Shown here: one piece after another, positions 8,513 through 19,165 of the stretch
Layout: each line of letters begins with the position of its first letter
Numbering within the stretch: the stretch's first letter is position 1
DNA from: CAVRUH01 sp963822595
Lineage (GTDB): Bacteria > Chlamydiota > Chlamydiia > Chlamydiales > Waddliaceae
Direction of reading: 5' to 3'
Assembly (NCBI GenBank): GCA_963822595.1
Contig: CAWGIG010000003.1
Location: forward strand, 124,001-188,000
Length of the DNA stretch: 64,000 bases
The notes under the pieces: generated by a model
Databases searched by the model: none
What the model was told of the DNA's origin: nothing
Seen by the model: only the letters and a program-made list of their open reading frames with translations
Made by a program: the position numbers and the translations under genes

Positions 8513-11500
8513 TTAAACAGTCTGTGGAAGGAATCTGAGCTCGCAGTCATTAATTGAGAAGGGACCAGCCATCACGCCTTCCGATGCATCGGTGTATACG
8601 AAGGGTGCATAGCCTCCTAGGAATTGTACTTCTCCGACATAGATATCGTCTCCGCCCCACTCCTTACTTACGAGGGGAATATTCATTTTTTTAGCCTTAT
8701 CGACTGCCCATTTTTCGATGGCATTCTTTACCGAAAGGTCGTTCACATTAGAGTAATACCTCTCCAAAAATAACACCGGAGCCTGTTTATTATCATCCCA
8801 CAATAATCGTAGCATACTGCGTGCAACGATCCGATTATTGTGATCCTTCACCACAATAGCTTTGATTTCACCATTCATGAGATAGCCTAAAAGGCACTTG
8901 TTGATTTGCGGATCGCCATCCACCCTCTGACAACTTCCCTTAATTTCCGTTCCTATCAGAAGCAAATCACATGGGTTATCACTTTCCGATATTACATTTT
9001 CACCTACACTCTTATTTGGGTTTAATGAATCAAGGTGATGTCTGAATTCACCGAGGGGTAGATTATCCAGAACCCGTACCTGCTCCAAAAAGGAGCGTAT
9101 TTTAATATCACTTTGACAAAGCTGGATGGCAAGATTTTGAAACTTCTCTTTGGGATCTACTGCCTCTGTAATTACTTCCTTCAAACCGCTATCTATAAAC
9201 GCTTTTAGTCGCGGGAACATATCCTGACTAAGGTCATTATCTTTGAATTTTAAACGAAAAATATCAGCATAATCAACTGGTTTTGAATCTTCCTCTTCTT
9301 TGATAATCGGTATTGGCGATGCATTATCCAACCATAGTTTTTCAATGCCTTCATTGGATTCAAATACTTTTGCAAGATGTTTATTCGCGCTCTTTTGGTA
9401 CCTTAATTTCAAAAATGTGCCGTCCATAACACTGTTGACATAGTCGTTTAGCGTTAACTTCACTTTAACCCTCTCATGTTCGGGAAGCGAGTTAACTGTT
9501 CGTAAATAGGTAATAAGAGCCATTTCTTGCCTGAAATTTCCAAACGTCTCTCGATATCTATTAGCAATATTATCGGTACTGTTAAGATTAAATAATGTCT
9601 GAAAACGCTTCTCGAACAAATCTTGGGGATTCAACCGCTTCTCTAAACAATTAAAGAACTCCTCTTTTCCAAAAAACTTAAGAAGATTCGTGTAAAATTC
9701 AAGAGTTTTGGATATTTGTACAATCTTTCTAGGTTGGCTGTCTCCTCCTTTTTTCTTAGGTGTGCTCAATACATGAATTAAGGCTTCGCCGATTTCCTTC
9801 ATGTTGTTCATAGGGTAATAGGGACCCTGTGCGATAACCTCATGAAGGAACTGTATGAGCGCATTGAATCTTTTGGGGTCCTTAAAACCCGAAATCTTGT
9901 TGATCAACCCTAGAATTTTTTTGACAGAATCATTATCCATTCCGGATGTTGCTAGGGGAGATAATAGCAAGGCAGACAACCTGCTCCATTTTTTGTCTTT
10001 TTCCAAGAAAGTATCTAAAAGTTCAGGATGATGGATGACCAAGTGGCTGAGATTTCTGACAAAGAGATAGCGGTTAGTAGGATTTTGATGTTCATATATA
10101 TCTTTAAGAATACCGGATTTCTCTATCGCGGCTATTTCCTCTTCGTTAAGTCCGATAAGAACTCCCGCTGTAAAGGAAATCCAATCGAATAGAACTCTTT
10201 GGATCCTGGTTTCCCTTGTCAGGGTAGCTTCACAAAAGGGTTGAAGTAATCGGAGCTGTTCTGTGTTCGATATATAGCGTTGCAGAGATAGAATTTCCTC
10301 TAGGGTTGGAATATCACCGTCTTCTTTGTCAAGAATAGCCAAAACCGGGGCAGTTATTCCTAAACACTCCTTAACTTTACCTCTTAGAGGGGATGGGGGT
10401 GTGAGTAAATCTAAGAGTATTTGTAATTGAGTAAATTCATCAGGGATGTTAGAAAAGAAATCAGAGGTAACCTCTTCCTGATATCCCCCGCGAACGATAA
10501 AACTAACAAATGTCAGTAGTTGCTGTTCATCTTGAAGTCCTAAACGCTGAAAATTATCTATTAAAGAACGAACAGTCTGGATCCCTAGCGATACGATAAG
10601 TTCTTTGCATAGACTTAAACGCAATAAGGGGTCATCACAATTGGCTATATCTTTTAAAAATCCAAAATTTTCAAAATTTGCCCTGATGCTTAATTCTGCC
10701 AACTCACCCCGCTTGTTTATTTCTTTGCAAAGGGATAAACGTTCGTCAAATGAGATTCCTTGACCAACTAACTTATTAAAATTTCTTGAAACCTCCGATG
10801 CAGTTTCATCGCTTACCAAAATTAAAGTTCTTATCAACTTCAGGCGTTGTTCTATGGTTGCTCGTTCTAGGCCCAACTCATTGAATTTGTTGATGAATTT
10901 ACAAGCTTCGGGTTCACCACCAGCTTTAATTAAGTCTAAATATATTTTTAAGCGTTCTTCTAGTGGTAAATTATCTAAACCTAAGTTCGAAAAATTCTCT
11001 AGCAAAAAACCGATAACATTTGGTTTACCTAACGAAATACAAAATTCACATAAGGCAGCTCTTTCATTTATTCCTAATCCCAAATTGGAAAAATTCTCTA
11101 TCAAATTTGTCGCATTTATTTCGTTATCTAGAGAAAGAATACATTCGCATAAAGCAACCTTTTCTTTTATCCCTAAGCGCAATTTGTGAAAATCCCTAAT
11201 TAATAATGTGCAAGTTGTGTCTTGAGAAGCGATTATTTTATATAGGGATAGAAGCTCAAGGGGTGGGGCATCCACAGAGTCAATCCATTTCCATAGGGCC
11301 ACGATTTCTCGAGGAGATGTATCATTCAATCTGAATTTTTTTAAAAGATCATTTTTGATGAAATAAGAAGTCGCCCACCTTGCTTTCGATAGAAAATCAA
11401 ACATCTTAGAAATGTGTAAGGATTGATCATCGATCAGTAGGATATACGACAGATCGAGAAGAGTGAAGGAAGGAATTTTTTCCTCTAATGGGCATAATCG

Positions 11501-11755
11501 ATTAATAAAAATCTGTTCGACAATTTGGACTGTTTCAATATCTGCAATCTTTTTGACTTTTATTAGGGTACTGCACGCAAAAGGCAATGATACCTCTCTA
11601 TTAAGGAGTTTTTTAGCTATGTGGCTACAGATGTCGTTCAGGTTTTTCTTGTTATTTTCTTTGATGAAATCGACGATTTCGGTGCTTAACTGATCTTCTT
11701 GTTCCGTTAACTTTGGAAAAACCTTTGGAGAACCTACTCCTTCCGCGCCATTCAT
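8513..11755 (-). CDS. 1080-residue helical repeat protein with a conserved C-terminal domain of unknown function
   Basis: Residues about 130-440 contain repeated units of roughly 36-40 residues around the pattern LxLxxN-F-x-x-LGL-x-x-EERLxLC (for example LIENFSNLGLGINERAALCE). They form an alpha-solenoid-like array similar in style to LRR, PPR or Sel1 arrays but not clearly any of them. The middle is helical without recognisable motifs. The last about 150 residues (from NPCDLLLIGTEIKGSCQ through LLWDDNKQAPVLFLERYYSN) look like a separate compact mixed alpha/beta domain. I cannot name it and do not assign an activity. No signal peptide is visible. The size and repeat architecture suggest a host-interaction protein. 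Confidence 0.6.
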   Translation of the reverse strand: MNGAEGVGSPKVFPKLTEQEDQLSTEIVDFIKENNKKNLNDICSHIAKKLLNREVSLPFACSTLIKVKKIADIETVQIVEQIFINRLCPLEEKIPSFTLLDLSYILLIDDQSLHISKMFDFLSKARWATSYFIKNDLLKKFRLNDTSPREIVALWKWIDSVDAPPLELLSLYKIIASQDTTCTLLIRDFHKLRLGIKEKVALCECILSLDNEINATNLIENFSNLGLGINERAALCEFCISLGKPNVIGFLLENFSNLGLDNLPLEERLKIYLDLIKAGGEPEACKFINKFNELGLERATIEQRLKLIRTLILVSDETASEVSRNFNKLVGQGISFDERLSLCKEINKRGELAELSIRANFENFGFLKDIANCDDPLLRLSLCKELIVSLGIQTVRSLIDNFQRLGLQDEQQLLTFVSFIVRGGYQEEVTSDFFSNIPDEFTQLQILLDLLTPPSPLRGKVKECLGITAPVLAILDKEDGDIPTLEEILSLQRYISNTEQLRLLQPFCEATLTRETRIQRVLFDWISFTAGVLIGLNEEEIAAIEKSGILKDIYEHQNPTNRYLFVRNLSHLVIHHPELLDTFLEKDKKWSRLSALLLSPLATSGMDNDSVKKILGLINKISGFKDPKRFNALIQFLHEVIAQGPYYPMNNMKEIGEALIHVLSTPKKKGGDSQPRKIVQISKTLEFYTNLLKFFGKEEFFNCLEKRLNPQDLFEKRFQTLFNLNSTDNIANRYRETFGNFRQEMALITYLRTVNSLPEHERVKVKLTLNDYVNSVMDGTFLKLRYQKSANKHLAKVFESNEGIEKLWLDNASPIPIIKEEEDSKPVDYADIFRLKFKDNDLSQDMFPRLKAFIDSGLKEVITEAVDPKEKFQNLAIQLCQSDIKIRSFLEQVRVLDNLPLGEFRHHLDSLNPNKSVGENVISESDNPCDLLLIGTEIKGSCQRVDGDPQINKCLLGYLMNGEIKAIVVKDHNNRIVARSMLRLLWDDNKQAPVLFLERYYSNVNDLSVKNAIEKWAVDKAKKMNIPLVSKEWGGDDIYVGEVQFLGGYAPFVYTDASEGVMAGPFSINDCELRFLPQTV

Positions 11756-12000
11756 TAAAAAACCTCTATTTTTTAATCATTAATATATTATAACATAACT
11801 ATCAATTATTTAAAATATAATTTATAATAATTTGTTTAAAATTGTTAATACTGTATTAATAAATGAATTATACGAATTATTTGTATATTGAAATCATTTC
11901 TTTTATGATAGCCCAGGAAGAGCGAAGCGAGACCCCTTGGCGTAGGGACCGCAGCGACCGAAGGCTTGTGTTATATAGAAACTGCCAAACTTGAGAGGCT

Positions 12001-13789
12001 CTAATATACAACAAGTAAATCAATATTCTTCGGCATAAGTTTTGCGAGCTCGTTAATTGTTGCCCCACGCAAAAAATGTAACAAAGAAATTCTTCTTTTT
12101 CTTCCAATGATGATCCTGTTGACTTTTTTTATTTTTGCAATTTCAACGATGCTATAGGCAGTATGAGAGGTAACGTTATACAAAAATTCTATGGGGATTT
12201 GGGGCGCAAGAGTGAGAACATGATTGAATACTTCAGAGGCTTCTTTATCATCAATCCATAAGCGATTTAAGTCCGATTTTGTAACAAATCTTTGCTCACG
12301 TACAAATAAGATATAAAGAGGAAGATTATTCTTTTTCGCTTCCTCTAAGGAAAAATCAAGTGATTTGTTTATTCCTGTCACGGCTACTAATAAAGAATTG
12401 TCGATGTTTTCAGGTATTTTTGGAGAAATCTTTTCAGGTACTTCTACCTCTGCTTTCTCCTTTCTCTCTGCAACTAAAGCGCGCATTAAAAAGCCTACAC
12501 CTATAATAGAAAGAACGAATGTCCTAGCATGTGGTTTATCAATTAACAATGTTGCCTCGATGAGAAACATGACAACAAATGTTCCAAACATAAATACCCT
12601 TTTCCAGGGTTTTAAATTAAGCGCTGGATTTGTAGAGGTAGCCCCAAGATTTATAGCGATAGCCCCTACAAAACCTATAGCATAGAGATTCGCCAATCCC
12701 AAAATATCACTTATGAAGAGAAGAACAAAAACGGGCAACAGAAAGCTTGCAAATGTCGGATAAATAGGGACTCCAAAGCGGTTAAGCTTCTGAAAAACAA
12801 CTGGCATTTCTCCATCCCGCGACATAATATAGAGCAAAGAGATTAATGCTATCATGGCTGTATTTACAGCGGATAAAAGCAACAATGTTATGACGACACT
12901 TATAATCAATGAAAAAAAGTGGCCTAATTGTAGGTCCAAAGATGCTTCCGGAAAATATTTCTGCCATATAACGGAGCATCGCATCGCGGACGTTAGGATA
13001 ATCTGGGGCATTTACATCGCCATCGTTGATTTCTAAACCGGGCAAGGCATTCATTGCTAATCCTAATAGGGTTGTAAAAATGCAAACTTCCACAATAACT
13101 ATTAAAATTGCTGCAGTTGAAGTCTTGCCAATAGACGGATTTGCATTCGTTGATCCGGGATCTAATTTCATAGATCCCGTTGTGTTGGCAATGGATTCAA
13201 TCCCAGATAAAGCTACTATAATGCCCACAAAAACATTCCAATCCATTTTGAGGTTTCCAGAGATTGGCGTGAGATTATGTATTGCTTGAGGTAGAAATGG
13301 AAGGCTAAGTGCGCCTAAACAAATAACACATATAACAGTAGGAATAGCTAGTCCGATGGCTAAATTTCCCGTATGTTTAGGCCCTAACAAATTAAATAGT
13401 CCAATGATGACAATGCAAAGAATGGCCCAATACTCGGGGTGAGATACTCCGAGATAATGAAAAGCCGATACCGCGCTAAGAGCTGCAGTGACCAGATAAT
13501 CTGAAATAAGAAAAAAGCCGCCAATTAATGCCAAAACTTTTGAACGATTTCGGGCGCTTGTATAAACGCCTCCTCCATTTGGATATAATTTGCATATCTG
13601 TATGTAATTAACACCTACAAGAAGTGTTAAAATGCTCACAGCAAGAATAAACCAAAATGAGCTATAGCCAGCAAGAGCAAAGGCAAGTCCTAAGACATAT
13701 GCTTTACTTGTTCCAAGATCCCCATAAAGAATGCCAGCGGCTTTCCAAGAACCGAGTTCTCTCGGTCTTTCAGTTTGAATTGTAACCAT
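12001..13789 (-). pseudogene. APC-family amino acid permease with UspA-like tail, frame broken once
   Basis: The first part (13789 to about 12925) gives the N-terminal half of an APC-superfamily transporter: ILYGDLGTSKAYVLGLAF, repeated hydrophobic segments, and KLYPNGGGVYTSARNRSKVL. The frame then shifts by one base near 12925 (FGPTI joins GHFFSLIISVVITLLLL), and the rest gives more membrane helices, the SRDGEMPVVFQKLN loop, and a cytoplasmic domain of about 130 residues (from NSLLVAVTGINKSLDF) that resembles universal stress protein A. APC transporters with UspA tails are known in several bacteria. Rejoined, the protein is about 595 residues with about 12 membrane helices. Substrate unknown. 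The family-typical sequence on both sides favours either an assembly error or a recent mutation. Confidence 0.75.
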
Positions 13790-13897
13790 AATCCTCTAAC
13801 AAACAAGTAATGAATATTAAATAACGTATTGAAGATATTTAAAACAATACGTTATATCTCAAGATGTTAAATTTGAGGTCACTCAAAAGGGGAGACC

Positions 13898-14761
13898 ATG
13901 TTAAACTACGTTCATATTCTCTTAAGCTTTTGGAATATTTTACTGGCAATTCAGGATCATAAAGATTGTCAGGAGGACTGTGGTATTATAATTGAATACA
14001 AGCAGGACTCACTAAGAGATTCCCTAGAGAACCAAGAAATAGCATATAACGACAGCCCTATTAATCCAGAGTCGCAATGGCATATTTCTCCTCCTGGTTC
14101 CATGACTTGGACAACTATTCAAGTTTTCGAAGATAGTTATTTTCCTAAAGAATTAGTCGGAACGGTAAATGATATCCCTTTTCCTCAAGTTCCGGCAAAG
14201 TGGTATGGCAATAAAACGACTGGTATTACTTTCAAGAGTAAATTAATTCAAAAAATTTCAGGTTTTTCATTCAAGGGACAGATACAACCCTGGAATCCTT
14301 CTGATAAAGTTCAAGGAAATCAAAACGCCTTTGCAATCTTTTACCATGAGCTTCCCGATTATAAAGGTGGATCTGAATATGGGATTGTTTTTCGCGTTGA
14401 TGAGAAGAATATTATATTTTATACACTCACGAATGCAAATTTGCCCAATCAAAAATGGAAGCAGTGGCCAAAGCAACTAGCTTCGATGGATATTCAGGGC
14501 AATTTGATTAAAGCAATGCTGCTAGCAAGCAAAATTCATGAATGGAGCATAAAAGTGACACCCGAAGGTGATTTTATATTCAGCATAACAGATCCGAAGA
14601 GTGGATCGACAAGCACCTCTAAAATTCTGAAACCTTATGACTTTCCGAATCTATATCAAACAGATGGCTACATCACATTGGCCGCACATAAATTCATGAA
14701 TGTTAAACTAAATAGCAATCCTCACTTAAAAATTGAAGAAATTAAAGTTTTACAACCGTAA
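13898..14761 (+). CDS. Hypothetical, possibly exported beta-rich protein
   Basis: 287 residues; not recognised. The N-terminus (MLNYVHILLSFWNILLAIQD) is hydrophobic and may be a signal peptide or membrane anchor, although it lacks a positively charged start. The body is rich in aromatic residues and beta-type patterns (SGFSFKGQIQPWN, YGIVFRVDEKNIIFYTLTN, HEWSIKVTPEGDFIFSI), which suggests a jelly-roll fold such as a concanavalin-like lectin domain; this is inference only. ATG follows GGGGAG at a good distance. It lies directly upstream of the chemosensory operon with about 110 bp between them and diverges from the permease, so it may be the first gene of that transcript or independent. Confidence 0.55.
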   Translation: MLNYVHILLSFWNILLAIQDHKDCQEDCGIIIEYKQDSLRDSLENQEIAYNDSPINPESQWHISPPGSMTWTTIQVFEDSYFPKELVGTVNDIPFPQVPAKWYGNKTTGITFKSKLIQKISGFSFKGQIQPWNPSDKVQGNQNAFAIFYHELPDYKGGSEYGIVFRVDEKNIIFYTLTNANLPNQKWKQWPKQLASMDIQGNLIKAMLLASKIHEWSIKVTPEGDFIFSITDPKSGSTSTSKILKPYDFPNLYQTDGYITLAAHKFMNVKLNSNPHLKIEEIKVLQP

Positions 14762-14870
14762 ATTATGAAGTCCGAGATTCAGAGGAACGGTAGATGCCCT
14801 GGAGCATAACCTCTTAACACCTTGTATTAAATTAAAAATATATTTATATACAAGGGTGAGGGGTAAGGCC

Positions 14871-15272
14871 ATGCAAATACTGATATTCCATATCGAGAAA
14901 CAGAAGTACGCATTAGATCTAAATTGCGTCGAACGTATTTTGCTGGCTGTACAGTACACTCCCATGCCAAGCAATCCAGAATATGTTCTGGGAGCTATTA
15001 ATATCCATGGCGATATTATCCCGGTAATCAATACGCGAAAACTTTTAGGACTTCAACCCAAAGAAATCACACCCTCTGATAATTATATTTTATGCAAAAT
15101 ACATCATCAAAGAATGGCTCTTTTTGTCGATCATGTCGAAATGGTCAAAATTTGCGAAGAATTTACACGGTGTAACACCCCCACACAATGCATCCTTAAG
15201 GAAGAAGAAGAAATTACCTTGTTTTGTGATTTGGAGAAATTAGTTCCAGAATGTTTATTATCAGTTGGTTAG
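14871..15272 (+). CDS. cheW: CheW-like coupling protein (WspB-like position)
   Basis: 133 residues; a CheW domain covers nearly the whole protein (QILIFHIEKQKYALDLNCVE; then PEYVLGAINIHGDIIPVINT). CheW proteins link the kinase CheA to chemoreceptors. The ATG at 14871 is chosen because GAGGGG lies just upstream; the GTG at 14856 in the same frame has no good ribosome site. It is the first gene of a Wsp-type operon and is followed 3 bases later by cheR. In the Pseudomonas wsp operon the corresponding order is wspA, wspB (CheW), wspC (CheR-TPR), wspD (CheW); here the receptors come later. Confidence 0.85.
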   Translation: MQILIFHIEKQKYALDLNCVERILLAVQYTPMPSNPEYVLGAINIHGDIIPVINTRKLLGLQPKEITPSDNYILCKIHHQRMALFVDHVEMVKICEEFTRCNTPTQCILKEEEEITLFCDLEKLVPECLLSVG

Positions 15273-15275
15273 GTT

Positions 15276-16316
15276 ATGATAGCAATGACAAAAAACAAAA
15301 TCTCAGATGAAGTAATGACAAAATTCTCATCATACCTCGAAGAGGGGATGGGTCTTCATTACACACGGGATCGCTGGCCTGATCTTGAAAAAAAAATGCG
15401 ACCTGTCGCTTTAGTTTTAGGTTTTAACAACTTAAATGACTGTATCCTTTCTCTACTCAGTAAGCCCATAAATACAAGTCTTATCACTGTTCTTGCTTAT
15501 CACTTAACGATAGGGGAAACTTATTTTTTTCGTGATCAAAAGAGAATGGATGCATTAGAGACAAAGATTCTTCCTGAGATCATCAAACTGCATAGTCATG
15601 ATAAAAAGATAAGAATTTGGTCTCTAGCTTGTTGTTCAGGAGAAGAACCTTATTCTATAGCCATCATGCTGGACCGTTTAATCCCGCAAAGAGAAGATTG
15701 GGATATTTCAATTGTCGGATCCGATATTAACAAGGAATTTTTGCGTAAAGCAGAGGCCGCAAGCTATACAAAATGGTCATTTCGAGCGACGACTAAGAAT
15801 GTTCGAGAAAAATACTTTATTTCCAATAAAAATGATATTTATACTCTAATTCCAAAAATAAAAAAAATGGTGACTTTTTCCTATTTTAATATCATCGAGG
15901 ATACCTATTCCAATCTGATAAACGAAATGGACTTGTTCTTTGTCATAATGTTCTGATCTATTTTTCTTTGAGACAAATCAAGAAAGCAATCCATCAGTTA
16001 TCGAATACAATAAAGAATGATGGATGGTTAAGTATTTCAGCTATCGAAACTCCTTTTGTCAATGAACCCCATTTGTCAGCTCGTAGTTTCGAAGGAGCGA
16101 TTTTCTTTCAAAAGTCCGATAACGCGCAAGTTATAAGCGAAGAAAAAATTATTAGTTCCTCCAAAATTGACAATGAAACCCATTAAGGAAGATGAGACTC
16201 TTTTAAGAGTTGTTTTTCCCGATTTTATTAAAATGGAACAACCCATCATTGAATTCCCCTTTACAGCTAAGGATTTCGAGCAAAAAGAAATTAAAGTTTC
16301 CATTCCTGATAGTTGA
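15276..16316 (+). pseudogene. cheR: CheR-type MCP methyltransferase, reading frame broken
   Basis: The first 226 codons encode the CheR helical N-domain and the SAM-binding domain, with the family motifs TIGETYFFRD and WSLACCSGEEPYSIAIM. At about 15938 one T appears to be missing: the sequence ends in ...LFFVIMF, but the next frame restores CHNVLIYFSLRQIKKAI, as expected for CheR. The frame slips again near 16175 and reads into KPIKEDETLLRVVFPDF up to a TGA at 16314-16316. After it the same frame continues as the TPR segment at 16350. The original gene was therefore most likely a CheR-TPR fusion like WspC, which methylates the receptor. Two slips and one stop argue for decay, but assembly error is not excluded. 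Confidence 0.8.
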
Positions 16317-16349
16317 ATCCGAACAACAACGAAACCCAGAATCGATTTT

Positions 16350-16835
16350 GTGAAACTGTATTACAAGAAAGAATACAGAGAAATCATTTCGAAATTAGGG
16401 CCTCTCCAAGGGGATGTGGAATTTTTAAAAAACAATCCTGCAAACGTTTTGCTGTTAATTCGCACCTATGCCAACTTGGGTGAGCTAACCGAAGCCCTAG
16501 ATTTATGCGAAGCTGCCCTAAAGGTTGAAAAACTCGATCCGAATCTACACTATATCCACGCTACTATCAGTATAGCAAAAAAAGAATCTCAACAAGCGAT
16601 TAAATCGTTAAAAAACGCACTCTTTTTGGAGCCCAATCACATCGCTGCACATTTTTTAATGGGGACGTTGCAGCAACAAATAGATCGGAAGGTGGCAACA
16701 AAGAGCTTTAACATTGCTTTAAACCTTCTTGAAGATTTTGATCCCGATGAAAAATTAAATGGAGCAGAAGAGCTTACTGCTTCTAGAGTTAAGGATATTA
16801 TTGAAAATTCCCTGAGGAGTTTCCATGAAGAATGA
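16350..16835 (+). CDS. TPR domain protein, C-terminal part of a WspC-like CheR
   Basis: 161 residues from a GTG codon, in the same frame as the segment that precedes the TGA at 16314. Tandem helical pairs (ANLGELTEALDLCEAALKVE, PNLHYIHATISIAKKESQQA, PNHIAAHFLMGTLQQQIDRK) fit three TPR units. WspC and FrzF-type methyltransferases carry C-terminal TPRs that control receptor methylation, and the position directly after cheR supports this origin. It may be translated alone from the GTG or may be the stranded end of a broken gene. The last codons overlap the start of the next cheW (ATG at 16825). Confidence 0.7.
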   Translation: MKLYYKKEYREIISKLGPLQGDVEFLKNNPANVLLLIRTYANLGELTEALDLCEAALKVEKLDPNLHYIHATISIAKKESQQAIKSLKNALFLEPNHIAAHFLMGTLQQQIDRKVATKSFNIALNLLEDFDPDEKLNGAEELTASRVKDIIENSLRSFHEE

Positions 16836-17341
16836 ACATATTTTACAAGATCGTGCAAAATTATTGGCAAGGCCTAGTATTCAAGAAGAGATAAAAGGCG
16901 ACTTTATTGAAGTTTTAGTGTTCAAGTTAGCGCAAGAAACGTATGGACATCGAAACAAAATTCGCTAGGGAGGTGCATCCTTTGAAGGAATACACGGCTC
17001 TTCCATGTACGCCATCCTTTATATATGGATTGATCAATGTACGAAGAAAGATACTGACAGTAATCAATCTTAAGGTCCTTTTTGCGTTAGATGAAGGAGT
17101 TACAGACGACAGCAAAGTCATAATTGTTCAAAGTGGTGAGAAAGAGTTCGGTCTATTAATCGATGGTTTTGATGGAATCCAAAAGATACCGGTAAACAAA
17201 ATTCAACCTTCGTTGCCTACTTTAACAGGAATACGACTAGAGTTGCTTAAGGGTGTTACCTTAGAAGGGGTTATTATTTTAGAGGGTGAGAAATTAATTT
17301 ATAATAAACAAATTGTTGTGAATGAAATGGTAGAACTATGA
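16825..17341 (+). pseudogene. cheW: Second CheW-like coupling protein (WspD-like), frameshifted
   Basis: The natural start is the ATG at 16825 (MKNEHILQDRAKLLARP), overlapping the TPR gene by 11 bases. The frame reaches FKLAQETYG and then slips at about 16943; the other frame gives IETKFAREVHPLKEYTALP and the core CheW signature IYGLINVRRKILTVINLKVL. One extra base in TATGGACATC explains the break. The N-terminal extension of about 30 residues before the CheW fold resembles WspD rather than WspB. The stop overlaps the cheA start by 4 bases, a typical sign of translational coupling. If the break is real, only an incomplete CheW of 132 residues can be made from the ATG at 16943. Confidence 0.8.
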
Positions 17342-19164
17342 ATAGTAAAGATGAAGCTTTTTTGGAAAAGCTGCGTATCACATTTCGTATAGAAGCTGAA
17401 GAGCATCTTAAAGCTCTAACAGATGGCTTGCTCTTACTCGAAAAAAATATTCCCGTCGAAAAACAAACTGAAGTAATTGAAAAAATTTTCCGTGAATCTC
17501 ATAGTTTGAAAGGCGCCTCGCGCTCTGTTAACCATTATGCCATTCAAGAAATTTGCCAGGCCCTTGAAGATCTCTTGGCAGGATGGAAGATCAATAAAAT
17601 AATACCAAGCCCTGAATTATTTGATGTCCTCCATGCGACAATAGGACTTCTGGAAAAGGAGTTATCTGGAGAATCGAATTCCGAAAAAAAATCAGAGATT
17701 ATTTTAAAACTATCTAGTTTTCAAAATGTGATTCAAAAACCCTTTACTAAAATAGAAAAGCCTCAACTCTCCAAAATAGAAGATGTAACACCAAAAAACA
17801 TCCCAAGTGCGCCCCTCGACAAAACAATAAGAATCTCTCTGTCAAAATTAGATGTACTGTTCCAAGAAGTAGAAGAACTTCTTATGGTCAAACTAGCTTC
17901 CCAGCAAGAGTTGATATCAATCCAAAATATTTTTGTAGAAATCTCTAAAACAGAAAAAGATCTTGCAAGATTTGTTTCGAATATACAATTACATCGACAA
18001 TCTGACAATCAAAGTCCCGATTTCTTTAATAAAATGATAACCTTCTTTGAAAGCCACAAGATTGGAGTAAGGTCCTTACGAGAAAAGATAAACAAAATGC
18101 TGAAAGGGTCAGATCAGAATGCTCACTTCGTGGGTTCCATGGTTGATACACTATTGGAAGATATGAAAAAAATCCTCATGCAGCCGGTTTCTACGCTATT
18201 TGACACATTTCCCAGAATGGTTAGAGATATTTCAAGGGAACTTGGTAAAGAGATTCAATTGGAATTCATCGGCGGTGAGATAGAAGTCGATAGGAGAATT
18301 CTGGAAGAAATAAAGGATCCTATTATACATATTATTCGCAATGCTATTGATCACGGCATTGAATCTCCTGAAGATAGAAAACAAAAAAACAAGAATCCTA
18401 TCGGAAAAATCACTGTCTTAGCAAGTGAAAGCCACGGAAGCAGCGTTGAAATTAAGATTTCTGATGATGGTCGGGCTTTTAATACTGAAAAATTGAAGAA
18501 AGTTGCGATTCAGAAAAACATGCTTTCATCCAAAGAAGCCGAAAATATATCTAGAGAAGATACCCTAAAACTTGCTTTCCAATCAGGTATCTCAACAAGC
18601 TCTATCATCACAGAAATCTCTGGTCGTGGCATTGGTTTGGGAGTGGTTACTGAAAAAGTGGATAAACTAGGCGGCCATATTGCAGTGGAGTCGGTGCCTG
18701 ATAAAGGGACTACCTTTACATTGAGCCTACCTCTTACCATGGCAACTTTTAGAGGGATCCACATTACTGTTGAAGGCGAAGATTTTATTATGCCTGCACA
18801 TAACGTTCAGCGGGTGATTAGAATCAAAGAAGAGGATATCAAAACAGTAGAAAGTTTTGAAACATTGAATGTGAATGACCATTCCTTATCTTTCTTGAGG
18901 TTAGCGGATTTATTGGGTATCAAAAAGAAGAAAAGACAATCGGATTCAAAAGATAGCATGATCGCTCTTATTGTCAGAGCCGAAGAAAAGACGATAGCTT
19001 TTGGTGCAGACTATATTCATCGTGAGCACGAAGTGCTCCTTAAAAGCTTGGGTTCGCAATGTCCTCGGGTCAAAAATGTCATGGCCGCGACGATTATGGA
19101 TTGGGGAAAGGTTATCCCTATTCTTAATCCTATTGATTTAGTTAGAGCCGGCATTAAAGGGTGA
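17338..19164 (+). CDS. cheA: CheA-type chemosensory histidine kinase (WspE-like)
   Basis: 608 residues. An Hpt domain at the N-terminus carries the phosphorylated His in FRESHSLKGASR (H55). There is no obvious P2 domain. Dimerisation helices are followed by the HATPase with N-box IIRNAIDHGIESPEDR, a G1 box ISDDGRAF (the second Gly of DDGxG is replaced by Ala) and the G2 region ISGRGIGLGVVTEKVDKLGG. A C-terminal CheW-like P5 domain begins at FRGIHITVEGEDFIMPA. The kinase phosphorylates response regulators under receptor control. A one-base shift in AAAGGGTGAG at the stop would fuse it in frame to the downstream REC domain, giving the CheA-REC hybrid architecture of WspE. The start overlaps the cheW stop (ATGA). 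Confidence 0.92.
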   Translation: MNSKDEAFLEKLRITFRIEAEEHLKALTDGLLLLEKNIPVEKQTEVIEKIFRESHSLKGASRSVNHYAIQEICQALEDLLAGWKINKIIPSPELFDVLHATIGLLEKELSGESNSEKKSEIILKLSSFQNVIQKPFTKIEKPQLSKIEDVTPKNIPSAPLDKTIRISLSKLDVLFQEVEELLMVKLASQQELISIQNIFVEISKTEKDLARFVSNIQLHRQSDNQSPDFFNKMITFFESHKIGVRSLREKINKMLKGSDQNAHFVGSMVDTLLEDMKKILMQPVSTLFDTFPRMVRDISRELGKEIQLEFIGGEIEVDRRILEEIKDPIIHIIRNAIDHGIESPEDRKQKNKNPIGKITVLASESHGSSVEIKISDDGRAFNTEKLKKVAIQKNMLSSKEAENISREDTLKLAFQSGISTSSIITEISGRGIGLGVVTEKVDKLGGHIAVESVPDKGTTFTLSLPLTMATFRGIHITVEGEDFIMPAHNVQRVIRIKEEDIKTVESFETLNVNDHSLSFLRLADLLGIKKKKRQSDSKDSMIALIVRAEEKTIAFGADYIHREHEVLLKSLGSQCPRVKNVMAATIMDWGKVIPILNPIDLVRAGIKG

Positions 19165-19165
19165 G

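Noticed and set aside
11877..12107. Small frame overlapping the end of the transporter
   Set aside because: It overlaps the UspA-like domain in another frame and has no family features or ribosome site.
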